Of a DNA stretch of 64,000 bases, positions 20,593-31,758 are shown piece after piece. This DNA comes from Acheta domesticus. Taxonomy: Eukaryota > Arthropoda > Insecta > Orthoptera > Gryllidae. Both the position numbers and the translations under genes were made by a program. The notes under the pieces are model-generated. The model had not been told where the DNA came from. It did no database searches and worked only from the letters and a program-made list of their open reading frames with translations. The stretch covers positions 31,082,271-31,146,270 of the forward strand of contig JAHLJT010000631.1 in NCBI GenBank assembly GCA_031308135.1, read 5' to 3'. Positions within the stretch are counted from its first letter, which is position 1, and each line of letters opens with the position of its first letter.

Positions 20593-23417
20593 TTGTACTT
20601 TTTTGTTAAATTCGCTCGTCCTCTTTTTCATTGTAATAATTGGTTCCCTTCCTATGGTTCCGTTTCATTTATTCACGTTGTACTTTTTTGTTAAATTCGT
20701 TCGTCCTCTTTTTCACTGTAATAATTGGTTCCCTTCCTATGGTTCCGTTTCATTTATTCACGTTGTACTTTTTTGTTAAATTCGTTCGTCCTCTTTTTCA
20801 CTGTAATAATTGGTTCCCTTCCTATGGTTCCGTTTCATTTATTCACGTTGTACTTTTTGTTAAATTCGTTCGTCCTCTTTTTCACTGTAATAATTGGTCC
20901 CCTTCCTATGGTTCCGTTTCATTATTCACGTTGTACTTTTTTGTTAAATTCGTTCGTCCTCTTTTTCACTGTAATAATTGGTCCCCTTCCTATGGTTCCG
21001 TTTCATTTATTCACGTTGTACTTTTTTGTTAAATTCGTTCGTCCTCTTTTTCACTGTAATAATTGGTCCCCTTCCTATGGTTCCGTTTCATTTATTCACG
21101 TTGTACTTTTTTGTTAAATTCGTTCGTCCTCTTTTTCACTGTAATAATTGGTCCCCTTCCTATGGTTCCGTTTCATTTATTCACGTTGTACTTTTTTGTT
21201 AAATTCGTTCGTCCTCTTTTTCACTGTAATAATTGGTCCCCTTCCTATGGTTCCGTTTCATTTATTCACGTTGTACTTTTTGTTAAATTCGTTCGTCCTC
21301 TTTTTCACTGTAATAATTGGTCCCCTTCCTATGGTTCCGTTTCATTTATTCACGTTGTACTTTTTTGTTAAATTCGTTCGTCCTCTTTTTCACTGTAATA
21401 ATTGGTCCCCTTCCTATGGTTCCGTTTCATTTATTCACGTTGTACTTTTTTGTTAAATTCGTTCGTCCTCTTTTTCACTGTAATAATTGGTCCCCTTCCT
21501 ATGGTTCCGTTTCATTTATTCACGTTGTACTTTTTTGTTAAATTCGTTCGTCCTCTTTTTCACTGTAATAATTGGTCCCCTTCCTATGGTTCCGTTTCAT
21601 TTATTCACGTTGTACTTTTTTGTTAAATTCGTTCGTCCTCTTTTTCACTGTAATAATTGGTTCCCTTCCTATGGTTCCGTTTCATTTATTCACGTTGTAC
21701 TTTTTTGTTAAATTCGTTCGTCCTCTTTTTCACTGTAATAATTGGTCCCCTTCCTATGGTTCCGTTTCATTTATTCACGTTGTACTTTTTTGTTAAATTC
21801 GTTCGTCCTCTTTTTCACTGTAATAATTGGTCCCCTTCCTATGGTTCCGTTTCATTTATTCACGTTGTACTTTTTTGTTAAATTCGTTCGTCCTCTTTTT
21901 CACTGTAATAATTGGTCCCCTTCCTATGGTTCCGTTTCATTTATTCACGTTGTACTTTTTTGTTAAATTCGTTCGTCCTCTTTTTCACTGTAATAATTGG
22001 TCCCCTTCCTATGGTTCCGTTTCATTTATTCACGTTGTACTTTTTTGTTAAATTCGTTCGTCCTCTTTTTCACTGTAATAATTGGTCCCCTTCCTATGGT
22101 TCCGTTTCATTTATTCACGTTGTACTTTTTTGTTAAATTCGTTCGTCCTCTTTTTCACTGTAATAATTGGTTCCCTTCCTATGGTTCCGTTTCATTTATT
22201 CACGTTGTACTTTTTTGTTAAATTCGTTCGTCCTCTTTTTCACTGTAATAATTGGTTCCCTTCCTATGGTTCCGTTTCATTTATTCACGTTGTACTTTTT
22301 TGTTAAATTCGTTCGTCCTCTTTTTCACTGTAATAATTGGTCCCCTTCCTATGGTTCCGTTTCATTTATTCACGTTGTACTTTTTTGTTAAATTCGTTCG
22401 TCCTCTTTTTCACTGTAATAATTGGTCCCCTTCCTATGGTTCCGTTTCATTTATTCACGTTGTACTTTTTTGTTAAATTCGTTCGTCCTCTTTTTCACTG
22501 TAATAATTGGTTCCCTTCCTATGGTTCCGTTTCATTTATTCACGTTGTACTTTTTTGTTAAATTCGTTCGTCCTCTTTTTCACTGTAATAATTGGTCCCC
22601 TTCCTATGGTTCCGTTTCATTTATTCACGTTGTACTTTTTTGTTAAATTCGTTCGTCCTCTTTTTCACTGTAATAATTGGTCCCCTTCCTATGGTTCCGT
22701 TTCATTTATTCACGTTGTACTTTTTTGTTAAATTCGTTCGTCCTCTTTTTCACTGTAATAATTGGTCCCCTTCCTATGGTTCCGTTTCATTTATTCACGT
22801 TGTACTTTTTGTTAAATTCGTTCGTCCTCTTTTTCACTGTAATAATTGGTCCCCTTCCTATGGTTCCGTTTCATTTATTCACGTTGTACTTTTTTGTTAA
22901 ATTCGTTCGTCCTCTTTTTCACTGTAATAATTGGTCCCCTTCCTATGGTTCCGTTTCATTTATTCACGTTGTACTTTTTTGTTAAATTCGTTCGTCCTCT
23001 TTTTCACTGTAATAATTGGTCCCCTTCCTATGGTTCCGTTTCATTTATTCACGTTGTACTTTTTTGTTAAATTCGTTCGTCCTCTTTTTCACTGTAATAA
23101 TTGGTCCCCTTCCTATGGTTCCGTTTCATTTATTCACGTTGTACTTCTTTGTTAAATTCGTTCGTCCTCTTTTTCACTGTGATAATTGGTTCCCTTCCTA
23201 TGGTTCCGTTTCATTTATTCACGTTGTACTTTTTTGTTAAATTCGTTCGTCCTCTTTTTCACTGTAATAATTGGTCCCCTTCCTATGGTTCCGTTTCATT
23301 TATTCACGTTGTACTTCTTTGTTAAATTCGTTCGTCCTCTTTTTCACTGTGATAATTGGTTCCCTTCCTATGGTTCCGTTTCATTCATCCCCGTTGTACT
23401 TCTTTGTTAAATTCGTT
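20593..23417 (+). repeat. 85-bp minisatellite, about 33 copies, pyrimidine-rich and AG-free
   Basis: Unit of 85 bp: TTGTACTTTTTTGTTAAATT, CGTTCGTCCTCTTTTTCACT, GTAATAATTGGTCCCCTTCC, TATGGTTCCGTTTCATTTAT, TCACG. Copies are almost identical; a few are 84 bp by loss of one base, and the last copies drift (ACTTCTTTG, GATAATTGG). No AG dinucleotide occurs from 20592 to 23432. The array stops 17 bp before the splice acceptor of the pore exon. The many 74-residue open frames across it are artefacts of the period; each frame is stopped once every three units. Confidence 0.97.
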
Positions 23418-23434
23418 GGGTGTGCGGTGCGCAG

Positions 23435-23588
23435 AGGGCGTGGCGCGCGGCCGCCAGGCAGTACGTGGTGCGCCACGAGCAGATGCTGCTGGACGCCGTG
23501 GACGACGGCTTCGGCGAGGGCGGCGGCGGCTACATCTGGACCTTCTCGGGCTGCCTGCTCTTCGCCGTGTCGCTGCTCACCACCCTCG
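23435..23588 (+). CDS. K2P potassium channel, first pore-helix exon
   Basis: 154 bp, phase 0 to phase 1, acceptor GTGCGCAG| and donor |GTGAGT. It encodes the end of the extracellular cap (RAWRAAARQYVVRHEQMLLD), a Gly-rich linker, then YIWTFSGCLLFAVSLLTTL and the first base of a Gly codon. W-x-F at the pore helix start and TTLG leading to YG are the K2P pore-1 signature (family consensus TTIGYG). The intron falls within the first Gly codon of GYG, a position conserved across many animal K2P genes. The YG half of the filter, M2-M4 and pore 2 must be encoded downstream; I searched for an AG|G-Tyr-Gly exon to 64000 and found none convincing. Confidence 0.93.
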
Positions 23589-25096
23589 GTGAGTCCCCGC
23601 CGCCCCGCGCCTCCCGGGCCCACGCAACAATAAGCGCGGCGCAAACCAGCTGTGGCGTAGCGTCAGGGGACGCTAAGATGCTGAGCATCCCCACGTAAAA
23701 TGTTAATCAAACAATCCTAAATATTGTATTAATAATCTTCCAAGGGAGCGAAACATGTTGAGCGAAACAAGTTTTGTATTAATTTTATAAGTGATTTCCT
23801 ACGATTGAATTCGGCGCGTTGTTACAAGCTGGCCTCTGATTGCTTGGACGCTTAAATGCTTCTAGTGTCTGCCGCGAGATTGCGACGAGCAATGACGCAT
23901 GCCAGACGGCGAGGTTCCCCTCTCCCCTTTTCACTTCTGCCCCCAATTCTCGGGTCCCGAGAAGCTAGCTTACGGCTGAGAAAAGGCTTACGAGCAAGTT
24001 GCTCGTTTGTGCACAAAAGCGCATCACAGTTGAGGTGGTCAGAGAAATATTTTTCTTTCTCACTCGTGATTCTGTGATTGGTCTTGGGAACAACAGTAGA
24101 AATAGTGCTTGCCTATTAATTCTTAATTAATATCTACGAAGTTGAATTCTTACTTAAATATATTAAATTTTATTTTGGTTTGAAAAACTCGTATATAAAT
24201 TCACAAGTGTTCTCATTGCCAATCGCGCATGAGAGCTAAAGCTGAGCTATTTCATAATCTGCTTCTAAGAAGTTTCCTGACATAAATCTGTTGATGTATT
24301 GTAGCATTTGTTTCAATAACATAGATTCTAAAGAACATTAAAAATCATGATATCTTCAGTTTGCGTTATTGTTGAGCATCCCCAAACGCGCGAGTCATGC
24401 TACGGCACTGGAAACCAGTGATCTCAACATTACAGCTGGACGCACATCTGCAATGCTCTGCAGTGCTGAAAATCGTGACGGTCGTTTTTCGTTAGGTTAT
24501 CTACGGTGAACGTCTACCTACATACTTTCTTAAACGTAAAAGTTAAACGTGTCTTATGTGTTGTTACCAGCATTAGGTTGTAAAGAACGCCAACAAACTT
24601 TGAACTAGATGCGAATGTTATTAGATATGGTATTATTTGGTAGCCATTACTTAATATTTTTTTAGGTTTCCAACCACTATTATTTGCTATAAGTCGATCT
24701 AACGGAATTATTAAAAATACTTAAACTAAGACCACTCCCCTATGTAAACATTAAAAAGACTGGATTTTATTTAATTAAAGTTGTAGGTAAACAGCAATTT
24801 CAAAGTACTAAATATTGGTTACTTTAAAATTTTTGTGAAGCTTTAGTAGATATAAAAGAGAATAAAAATTGGAATGATACGTGAATTCCTGCTATTTGGT
24901 TCTGAGGGAATAGACGTTCACCATCATGGCAGACCGTCACGATTTCTGAGCACAGTGTGTCGTCTCCAGTCTACACTAGAGCTCCCTGGCGGAAACTTCT
25001 CGTTTCGAACTTCCGTCGCTGGAATTTCTAGTGATCACTGGCGCGGCAGAAACTCGATTAGATTTATGGAGCCGGTTGCTCTGAATATTCGCCAGA
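23589..25096 (+). other. Start of next K2P intron, unremarkable
   Basis: After the donor at 23589 the GC content falls within about 60 bp. No exon, RNA gene or repeat recognised. Everything from here to 64000 is probably intron or flanking DNA of this gene, but that is inference. Confidence 0.45.
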
Positions 25097-25330
25097 GTGT
25101 GTTTTTTTTTATTTTAATTTTTTTTAAATTTAAGGTTGCATCAACTACTAGGTCATTAGCGACCACTATTGTATGTAACGTTATGGTATGAGGATGATAC
25201 GATATGGTGATGATAGGGGGTGAAAAGACGAACACACATAACCACGCCCGAGGCGGGACTCGAATCCGCGACCCCACGGTCCAAGATCATTATGACACTA
25301 CTGCCTTAACGATCTCGGCCACGGGGCGAC
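25097..25330 (-). mobile_element. SINE-B-like element, tRNA-derived, with poly(A) tail
   Basis: Minus strand starts at about 25327 with CGCCCCGTGGCCGAGATCG (A box TGGCCGAG), GTTAAGGCAG, GACCGTGGGGTCGCGG and B box GATTCGAGTCCCGCC. A near-complete acceptor-stem pairing (CGCCCC with GGGCG) closes a class-II tRNA-like head of about 84 nt. The body contains TGTGTGTTCGTC and ends in an A-rich tail at about 25130-25097. Because body and tail are attached it is a SINE, not a tRNA gene. Confidence 0.8.
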
Positions 25331-26091
25331 TATCAGAGTGGTTTGTTGTTGGTCACAGAATCTTGTAGTGAAAATATTTACCGCCAATATCATTTAACAG
25401 GCGAGTCCATAATCGTCATCGGCACCATTTTCATCACTGGAGGGAGAACTCGCTTAGTGACCAGGATTATGTCAAGTTTACAACTCTGTTTAGCAGAATT
25501 ATTGCCATTTCGTGGCCAGCACATATCAACATTAACCTAGATTTGGGGCAGGCCAGCGTTCTGGCGTGTTCGAGGTTTTGTACGTCGTGCAGTCTCTTCC
25601 GGCGTGAAGCCAAAAATGACACTCTTTTCCTTTTCATCATGTTTAATTATGACGAATATAATGGAAACAAATTTTACAAACACAATAGACCACTGACATC
25701 CTGAGGGAATGTGCTTAGGAAGCGGAATGCTTACTACATACTTCCTAAACATCGTCAGCCGTGGAACACGTAGCAACAAGTTTAGACTCTTCCAACGCTT
25801 CCTCACCTTGCCAACAACGAACCTTAGCCTCCTTCAAAAGTAAATTAATTCTTTAAAATTAAAAAAATGTAAATATTTAACGTGTCTGCTATATAATTGT
25901 ACAGATACACTTTTGTTATGAACACGATGTTAATTATAAATTATTCAAAATATAACTTGAAATCTTAAATCGTTCTTTAGTTGGTAAAAGCTCGTCAGGC
26001 CCTGCATATACTTCAGACGATCTTTAACGATAATTCCCAGGTCGTTAGGTGAGTGGATCACCTTAACTGTCGTATCATGTTAACTGTCTAA
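25331..26091. other. Spacer
   Basis: No feature recognised; open frames are short and unrelated to known families. Confidence 0.4.
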
Positions 26092-26632
26092 CAATTGCCG
26101 GCTTAGGTGGCTCATGTGATGCCACTGCATTGCCTCAGACAGGTTCTAGGGTTCGATTTACAATGGAGGCAGGATTCGACATTAGCTGGAAAGCTAGGCC
26201 GAGTTTAGCCGCTGACTAGACGAGAATTCTAGCGGCCGGCTACTCTGATCGGTAGTTTTACATAGTTTCTCTTAGCAACACCAGGTGAACACCGGAGCAG
26301 TACCCTAACAAAGGGGCAACAGACCGCGAGCGATCTGTCCTTCCATTTCCATGACCTATCCTCACCCCTTACTTACACAAACGGACACTTACATGCACCA
26401 CACATGTGGGGAGATCAGTCGGGAGATTAAAGCTTGTACCGGCTGGGGCGGTGTCCCGCTGGTGGGAGATACCTGGTTGCAGAAAGCGCCGCTATCCGAC
26501 AGGTAGGTCGGATCTCGCCATCCAGCGGGAGAAAATCACCGCCACCTCCCGTGATAAAACATGCACCATACTTACGGGACTAATTACCTTAGCAGTTGAC
26601 GCATCCCGAAACACTAATCAATCGTAATAACC
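26092..26632 (+). mobile_element. SINE-A copy 3, full length
   Basis: Complete copy: tRNA-like head (GGCTTAGGTGGCTCATGTG; B box AGGGTTCGATTTAC), body with CTAGCGGCCGGCTACTCTG, AGTACCCTAACAAAGGGGC, CCGGCTGGGGCGGTGTCCC, GATCTCGCCATCCAGCGGG, and 3' end ACACTAATCAATCG. Confidence 0.85.
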
Positions 26633-28969
26633 CTTTTAGAAGAAGAGCCAGCCCCGAACTTCTGGCTATGCAATTTAGACTGCTGTTTAGGGCACAGCCT
26701 AGGCGAGAGATCCAGGATATCGCACGAAATTATATACATCTCAGGTCAGGGAAAGTCAATGCCAGTTTTGAAATAAATCGAAAATGAATAAAAAGAGCAG
26801 TGTTGTATACGTACCTTGCTTGTATATTAAATAAATCGAGGGATATTCGATCGCATTGTGTTTCTCCAGCAGCCACTAGGCAAATATTCTGTAGAACGTT
26901 GTTCTTCCACCTAGTGGCTGCTGGTGAGTCCTGATGGTCCCTACGTGATCGAAAGCATTCTAACTGGTGAACGAATTAAGAGACGTTGACAATACTGGTT
27001 TTTTTATTCATTAAATGAAACGTGTCAATGTTTCAAACACCTAAATGCTGGAGCCGTGAAATCCGCTGGACACTTTACTAGCTGAACCCGTGAAAAAACT
27101 TCCCACTTGGTAAACAATTGTTTGGAAATAGTTAAATATTAAAGTCCGAAAATGTGCATTGCAGCATTGTAGGTTCGGCAAGTGCAAAGAGTTACGCTTC
27201 TCATATTACTAAGAATTGAGATTAATTTACTCAAAAAATTAAATAGTCCCTTTTATTTTCTCGTGAAATATTATTTATTTTTCCTTCAATTTAATTTAAC
27301 ATAGATTTCGTGCTTCTGTAATTTTCTGACCACATATCCTAAGGAATGGGGGCACCCCAAAGAAGAAATATCCACAAAAAAATAGAAAATTCAAAAAGAT
27401 CACCTTTTATGTAATACTGCCTTAATTTGTAACCCAGCATTCGCATTTCATTTCCTCACATGTTCCACACATAACCTCTGTCATGTTCAGGTTCCTCATC
27501 ATTTAACCTTCTGTTCTCCATAACTCGTGTTCCTTGGGGGACACGAAAACCTAGTTTTAGGTGTTTAGGACGAGTCCTAATTACGCGCGATTTTAGTATA
27601 TGTTAAAGTAATCTGTTTTGTGCGTCACAAATGTCACAATTTGTACTCTTCTATTATTTTGGAATACCTCTTCCGGAGTAAATATTTACATTACGAACGT
27701 TTTTATTCATTACTGTATTTGTGAGTAGATGTGCTTCAAATGATGTCCAGTGAAGATTGTCGAAAACCACTTTTAAATTTTCTGTGAAAATGAGGTCAAA
27801 ATTGACGTCGAGTGTCTTTATCGTATTATATAATAATAGAGAGATGATTGATAACGAGTAATGATTTGATATATAAATGACAACACAAGGATCTTCATTC
27901 TTTATTGTTTCTCGTCGCACCAGACGTAATTCTGTGTCATTTTGTAGGGTACAATATTTAAAACTTTAAAGCCATCCTACAAAATATATTACTCTAGACA
28001 TGAGTAGTAACTAGACGGATCAATTTTAAGGGTTCCTTTGGATGTTTTAAAATAGTTTAAACATAAAAAGTTCAGAAAATGTGGAAACCTTTCTGAATAA
28101 TTCTAAAATAAAAATGAAGTTTAGATTTCAGAAAGTTACTCAAAAGAGAGTATAACCGTTAATTATCTAGGAATCATTGAGGTCTATGTCCGGCTCTCGT
28201 TGGAATCCGGCCATTTCTCAGAGTTGATTATTTTCTGATTGCTGGATTTTTTTCTCCTTTGCTTAATAAATTAATTCACCCCAACCAGTTCATTATTATA
28301 ATACAAATTTATGATGATTAATAAGTAGTTCCAATCTGGTCATCATGAATTTTCGCCGAATCTTTTATACTTTTTGTGTATACTGGATGCAATGATCAAA
28401 GGGCAGAACTAGAAGCACGAAAAATGTACACAAACTTTGAACATTGTAAATAAACGTTCCTGAAGTCCTCCACGTTGTTTTCAAAGAATTGTCTGTTTCA
28501 AGGAATTAATTCTTTTGTCCATTTGTGAATGTTGAGAGACTTTGTGCTGAAATAACTGTGAGAATTACGATTTGTGGGAGTTCCATGGAAGTATGTAGCA
28601 TATGTAGCACGGAGTAGTACGTTTGTCAATTTTAGTTTTTTTAAATATCCTTCGTCTCTACCACACTTTTCGATTGTCAAAATGCTAAAAATCGCGAGCC
28701 TTTTAATTTAATTTTCAGAGAGGTTTCTAGGGTCCAATGTATGTAATAAACAGTTTTAAGATGTCGTGGTGTATCAACAAAAAACAACTAAATCTTCTTA
28801 GCAAAATAGGCGTAGATTCTATAGTGAGAGAGTTACAAGTAGTGGTTTTATATTAGGGGTATATAGAGGGTATAGTAGGGGTACATAGTAGGTAATAGTG
28901 GGTAACTACATTACTATTTTACAATCTGCGCAGAAATTGAAAATATACTAAGCAGACTCCATCAGTGTG
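26633..28969. other. A/T-rich spacer with a small inverted repeat at 26845-26950
   Basis: CCAGCAGCCACTAGG (about 26867) and CCTAGTGGCTGCTGG (about 26911) form a 15-bp perfect inverted repeat, with TTCGATC/GATCGAA pairing outside it. The rest shows no feature, apart from iterated GGGTAYATAG-type motifs near 28855-28910. Confidence 0.4.
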
Positions 28970-29300
28970 ATAGGTGTCTATGATTTTGGTAGATATCCAG
29001 GAAATCGAGAAAAATACAAAACAAATATATTATATATCACTAATTTCCAATGCGCGCAAAAATTAAAAGAAATATCCACAGCCTTTGGCAGTAAGAAAGT
29101 TGTCTATAGTTTCTGTAAATTCCCAGGAACTCAGTAAAAATAGAAACAGAATGAAATAGTTTCATGTCTGAGAAATGCAAATATTTGATTGTGTTAGTCT
29201 GCCAATTTCTCATACTAAGCGTACCAACTAAATTCTGTTACGAACGTGCGTCACTGCTTGACTCAGCTGACGTCATGCATAGTAAGAGTCGTAGGAAGAG
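28970..29300. repeat. Family E dispersed repeat
   Basis: CTAATTTCCAATGCGCGCAA at 29040 and the later TTCTCATACTAAGCGTACC...GACTCAGCTGACG correspond in order to 36432 (CTAATTTCCAATGCGTGCAA) and 37030-37090. The copies are diverged. Class unknown. Confidence 0.45.
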
Positions 29301-29407
29301 GTAGCTCGCTATTAAATAATTGCTATTCACGCGTCGCGTTATGGAACAGCAACTCTTTTGGCATTCTTAGTAAATAAACAACTCTTGTACAGTATATAAT
29401 TATATAC

Positions 29408-30080
29408 CAGGGTTGTCCAACTGGCCAATTATTGTGGCCCGCGAAAGGTTATTAGTAGGGAGCGGATTTTTATGCCCTAAAAATGTTGAAATATGCTTTT
29501 TAAACTATGCATTTATGACCTAAAAATTCTCAAATATACAGTTTAATACGCAATTTTGACCTAAAAATTCTTAAATATGCACTTTAATATGCAATTAAAA
29601 TTAACAATATTTCATTTTCTGTATAAAACTCTCTTGATCAAATTCAGGAGAAGCATGCTTGAAATGAAAAAAAAAATGAGCAAACATTATATAACCTAAC
29701 TTACTTCTCGGGAGAAATCATTGAAGTAAATGTGCACTTGAGTAAAGTACCTACATTGTAGGCCTTCTTTCACTTTTTTTGCCTAGTTTAAAAAATATAT
29801 CACGAAATATCCTACATTTTCACAAGTATTTTTTCATCTATACAAAACAAAGAAAAAGAAAATCGTGACAAGCTTCGCTAACTATGAACGCCCACAAATA
29901 GATTCTAAGAAAACACGAAACATTATCTCTATTTTAACGAAATATGCAAAATATATTCCCATAAGTACACGAATATGCCCCAACAGGAAAAATCGATTAA
30001 ATATGCACAAATATGCACTAACAAATTAATCTACAAATCATCCAATTATAACCAAATATCAAGAAATTACTCTTAGCATT
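29408..30080 (+). mobile_element. hAT-like terminus interrupted by an A/T-rich TIR element
   Basis: CAGGGTTGTCCAACTGGCC and GTGGCCCGCG at 29408-29445 resemble a hAT left end. At 29456 TAGGGAGCGGATTT begins, the same 14-bp terminus (TAGGGNGCGGATTT) as the element at 49286-49838. The following DNA has many AAATATGC repeats. Right ends were not found, so boundaries are approximate. Confidence 0.4.
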
Positions 30081-30334
30081 TGATAAGAATAGAATGATCA
30101 AGGAACGCTCAAGACCAGTACCCTTTTAGAAAATAATGTCTTGATTTTAGATATTTCTAAGGAAATTTCGAATATTAGTATCAGTTAATACCACTGAATA
30201 AAATTATCTACGTTTAACATGTGTCGAGGAATGCCAATTCGTATGTGAAAAAAATAGTCCGCACGTAAATCCGTATCTAAGGATATGATACTTGAAATGA
30301 GTCTTCCAACGTTTGTAATTTAATGTAATACTTT

Positions 30335-30560
30335 ACATGTTTCTCATAAGTATTCTTGGCTGTCCGGGATGAGCCGCGTCTCAGTTGGTTTTACTGACGT
30401 TTCGGCCATCTTGCTGTGGCCTTCTTCAGAGCTATACTGCTGGGCCACAGCAAGATGGCCGAAACGTCAGTAAAACCAACTGAGACGCGGCTCATCCCGG
30501 ACAGCCAAGAATACAATGACTCCGGCCGCGGAAGCCTACGAATCTACATGTTTCTCATAA
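30335..30560. mobile_element. Palindromic retroposon with 72-bp perfect arms and 15-bp TSD (hairpin A)
   Basis: Arms 30350-30421 and 30443-30514 are exact reverse complements around a 21-nt spacer. A 15-bp direct repeat, ACATGTTTCTCATAA, flanks the element at 30335-30349 and 30546-30560, which indicates target-primed retroposition rather than DNA transposition. The right side beyond the arm has CTCCGGCCGCGGAAGCCTA, which recurs inverted at 46165-46183 beside another hammerhead-like element. Penelope-like elements with inverted pseudo-LTRs are the nearest known architecture (inference). Confidence 0.75.
30392..30429 (-). ncRNA. Hammerhead-ribozyme-like core A
   Basis: Minus strand reads CTGAAGA, stem II GGCC...GGCC, then GAAAC with loop GTCA and GTA. 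This gives the invariant boxes CUGANGA and GAA, a two-base-pair stem III (A-C with G-U) and a GUA cleavage triplet. Stem I pairing is weak (CAGT with ACTG at a distance). The plus-strand arm repeats stem II to GTA but has CTGCTGG instead of CTGAAGA, so only the minus strand has the full core. Confidence 0.4.
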
Positions 30561-31511
30561 ACTTACACCCTTACGCAAAGAGACGGAGTATGGAACTCAT
30601 AATCAGTAAGGTAAAATCGAATATCCTTGGGACTACTTTTCAATTTCCCCGGCACTCAAGACTTATCAATTCATCATACGGGCTGACTTACTTTCTGGCT
30701 TACATACTTAAGACTTCTCAATTTATCGTATTGGCAGTACTACTAGAAAATGTTGCGTCCTTCTTGTTAAATAGTTTATGGGACCTGCAATGTATCAGTA
30801 AGTGAATGTTCGTCAAATTCAGTCGCTAATGGCATTATACATTTATTATTGTCATGAATGACGGGGAAATCAGTGAAAACAATGAATGTATGAAATACAT
30901 GAATGATCCGAACAGAAGGCGGTCGGAACAGTGAATGGAAATGAAACTATTAATGAATCCTGAATCATTAGGTCGTGAGATTTGAATGGGGCAACAGAGT
31001 TTAAGGGATTTTAGGGTTACATCATTCAGAGTTCACAGGTTAGGGCTTATAAACAGGGCCAGCATGAGCACCTGTGGGTGACAGGGACGGAAAAGAAATT
31101 GAGTGTCAGTTTGTCACGCAACCCGATTTGCCCTGACCAGTTTTCGCTTGGAACTGACAGGAAATAGTCAGCAGGCACCGCGGTTGCCATCGATCAGCAT
31201 GCTTCTTTTTTAACTTGTCACGGAGAGCAGAACACTCCCGAAACAGAACGATTTCCGCATGGTATCTTGTACAAGTATCGCTATGATTGCTCGGTTAAAC
31301 ATGACTTTTCCGGGCAAAAAATCTCTTTGCTTTAAAAGTGTAACAAAGCACTTCAGTGGAAATATAATGCTTATGGAATGTTACTTCGTTTAAGAGAATA
31401 CTGCCAAATATTCGTCAGTGACTGAAATAATATGCGAAATAAAACTTTACTCGTTGTGTTACAATTATATTATTGAGAGATGATGGGATAAACAAAAACA
31501 AAATAGGAAAG
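30561..31511. other. Spacer
   Basis: No feature recognised. Confidence 0.4.
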
Positions 31512-31758
31512 GTAGATCGCGGGATTTGGTCGGAGTGCATCGGAAGACATTGAAACATAGCTTGCAGACGTTTTGGAATATTTTTATTCCGTCTTCAAGG
31601 CTTGGAAACATAAAAATATATAATAACAATAAACACTTTATAAATATAAATGGCATATGTTTTTCCATCAGCCCTGAAGATGGAATAAAAATATTCCGAA
31701 ACGTCGGTAAACTACATTCTAATGTCTTAATTCACTCCGACCAAAACCCGTGATCTAC
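31512..31758. mobile_element. Imperfect inverted repeat element with hammerhead-like core (hairpin B)
   Basis: Left arm 31512-31600 and right arm 31672-31758 are inverted, imperfect copies: GTAGATCGCGGGATTTGGTC against GACCAAAACCCGTGATCTAC, through to CCGTCTTCAAGG against CCCTGAAGATGG. The 71-bp A/T-rich spacer is unrelated. Arms are about 80% alike. No clear target duplication found. Confidence 0.65.
31674..31709 (+). ncRNA. Hammerhead-ribozyme-like core B
   Basis: CTGAAGA, then stem II GGAATA with TATTCC around AAAA, then GAAAC-GTCG-GTA. Box order and spacing match a hammerhead with a two-base-pair stem III. The minus-strand arm has the decayed version (TTGAAGA...CCAAAACGTC). A convincing stem I was not found. 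Confidence 0.4.

Noticed and set aside
20640..23633. Series of overlapping 74-102 residue open frames (MVPFLWFRFIYSRC...)
   Set aside because: They are one 85-bp non-coding unit read in rotating frames; each frame is stopped once per three units. No domain, and they lie in an intron.
25250..25330. Possible functional tRNA gene on the minus strand
   Set aside because: The tRNA-like head is fused to a SINE body and A-rich tail, and stems are imperfect.
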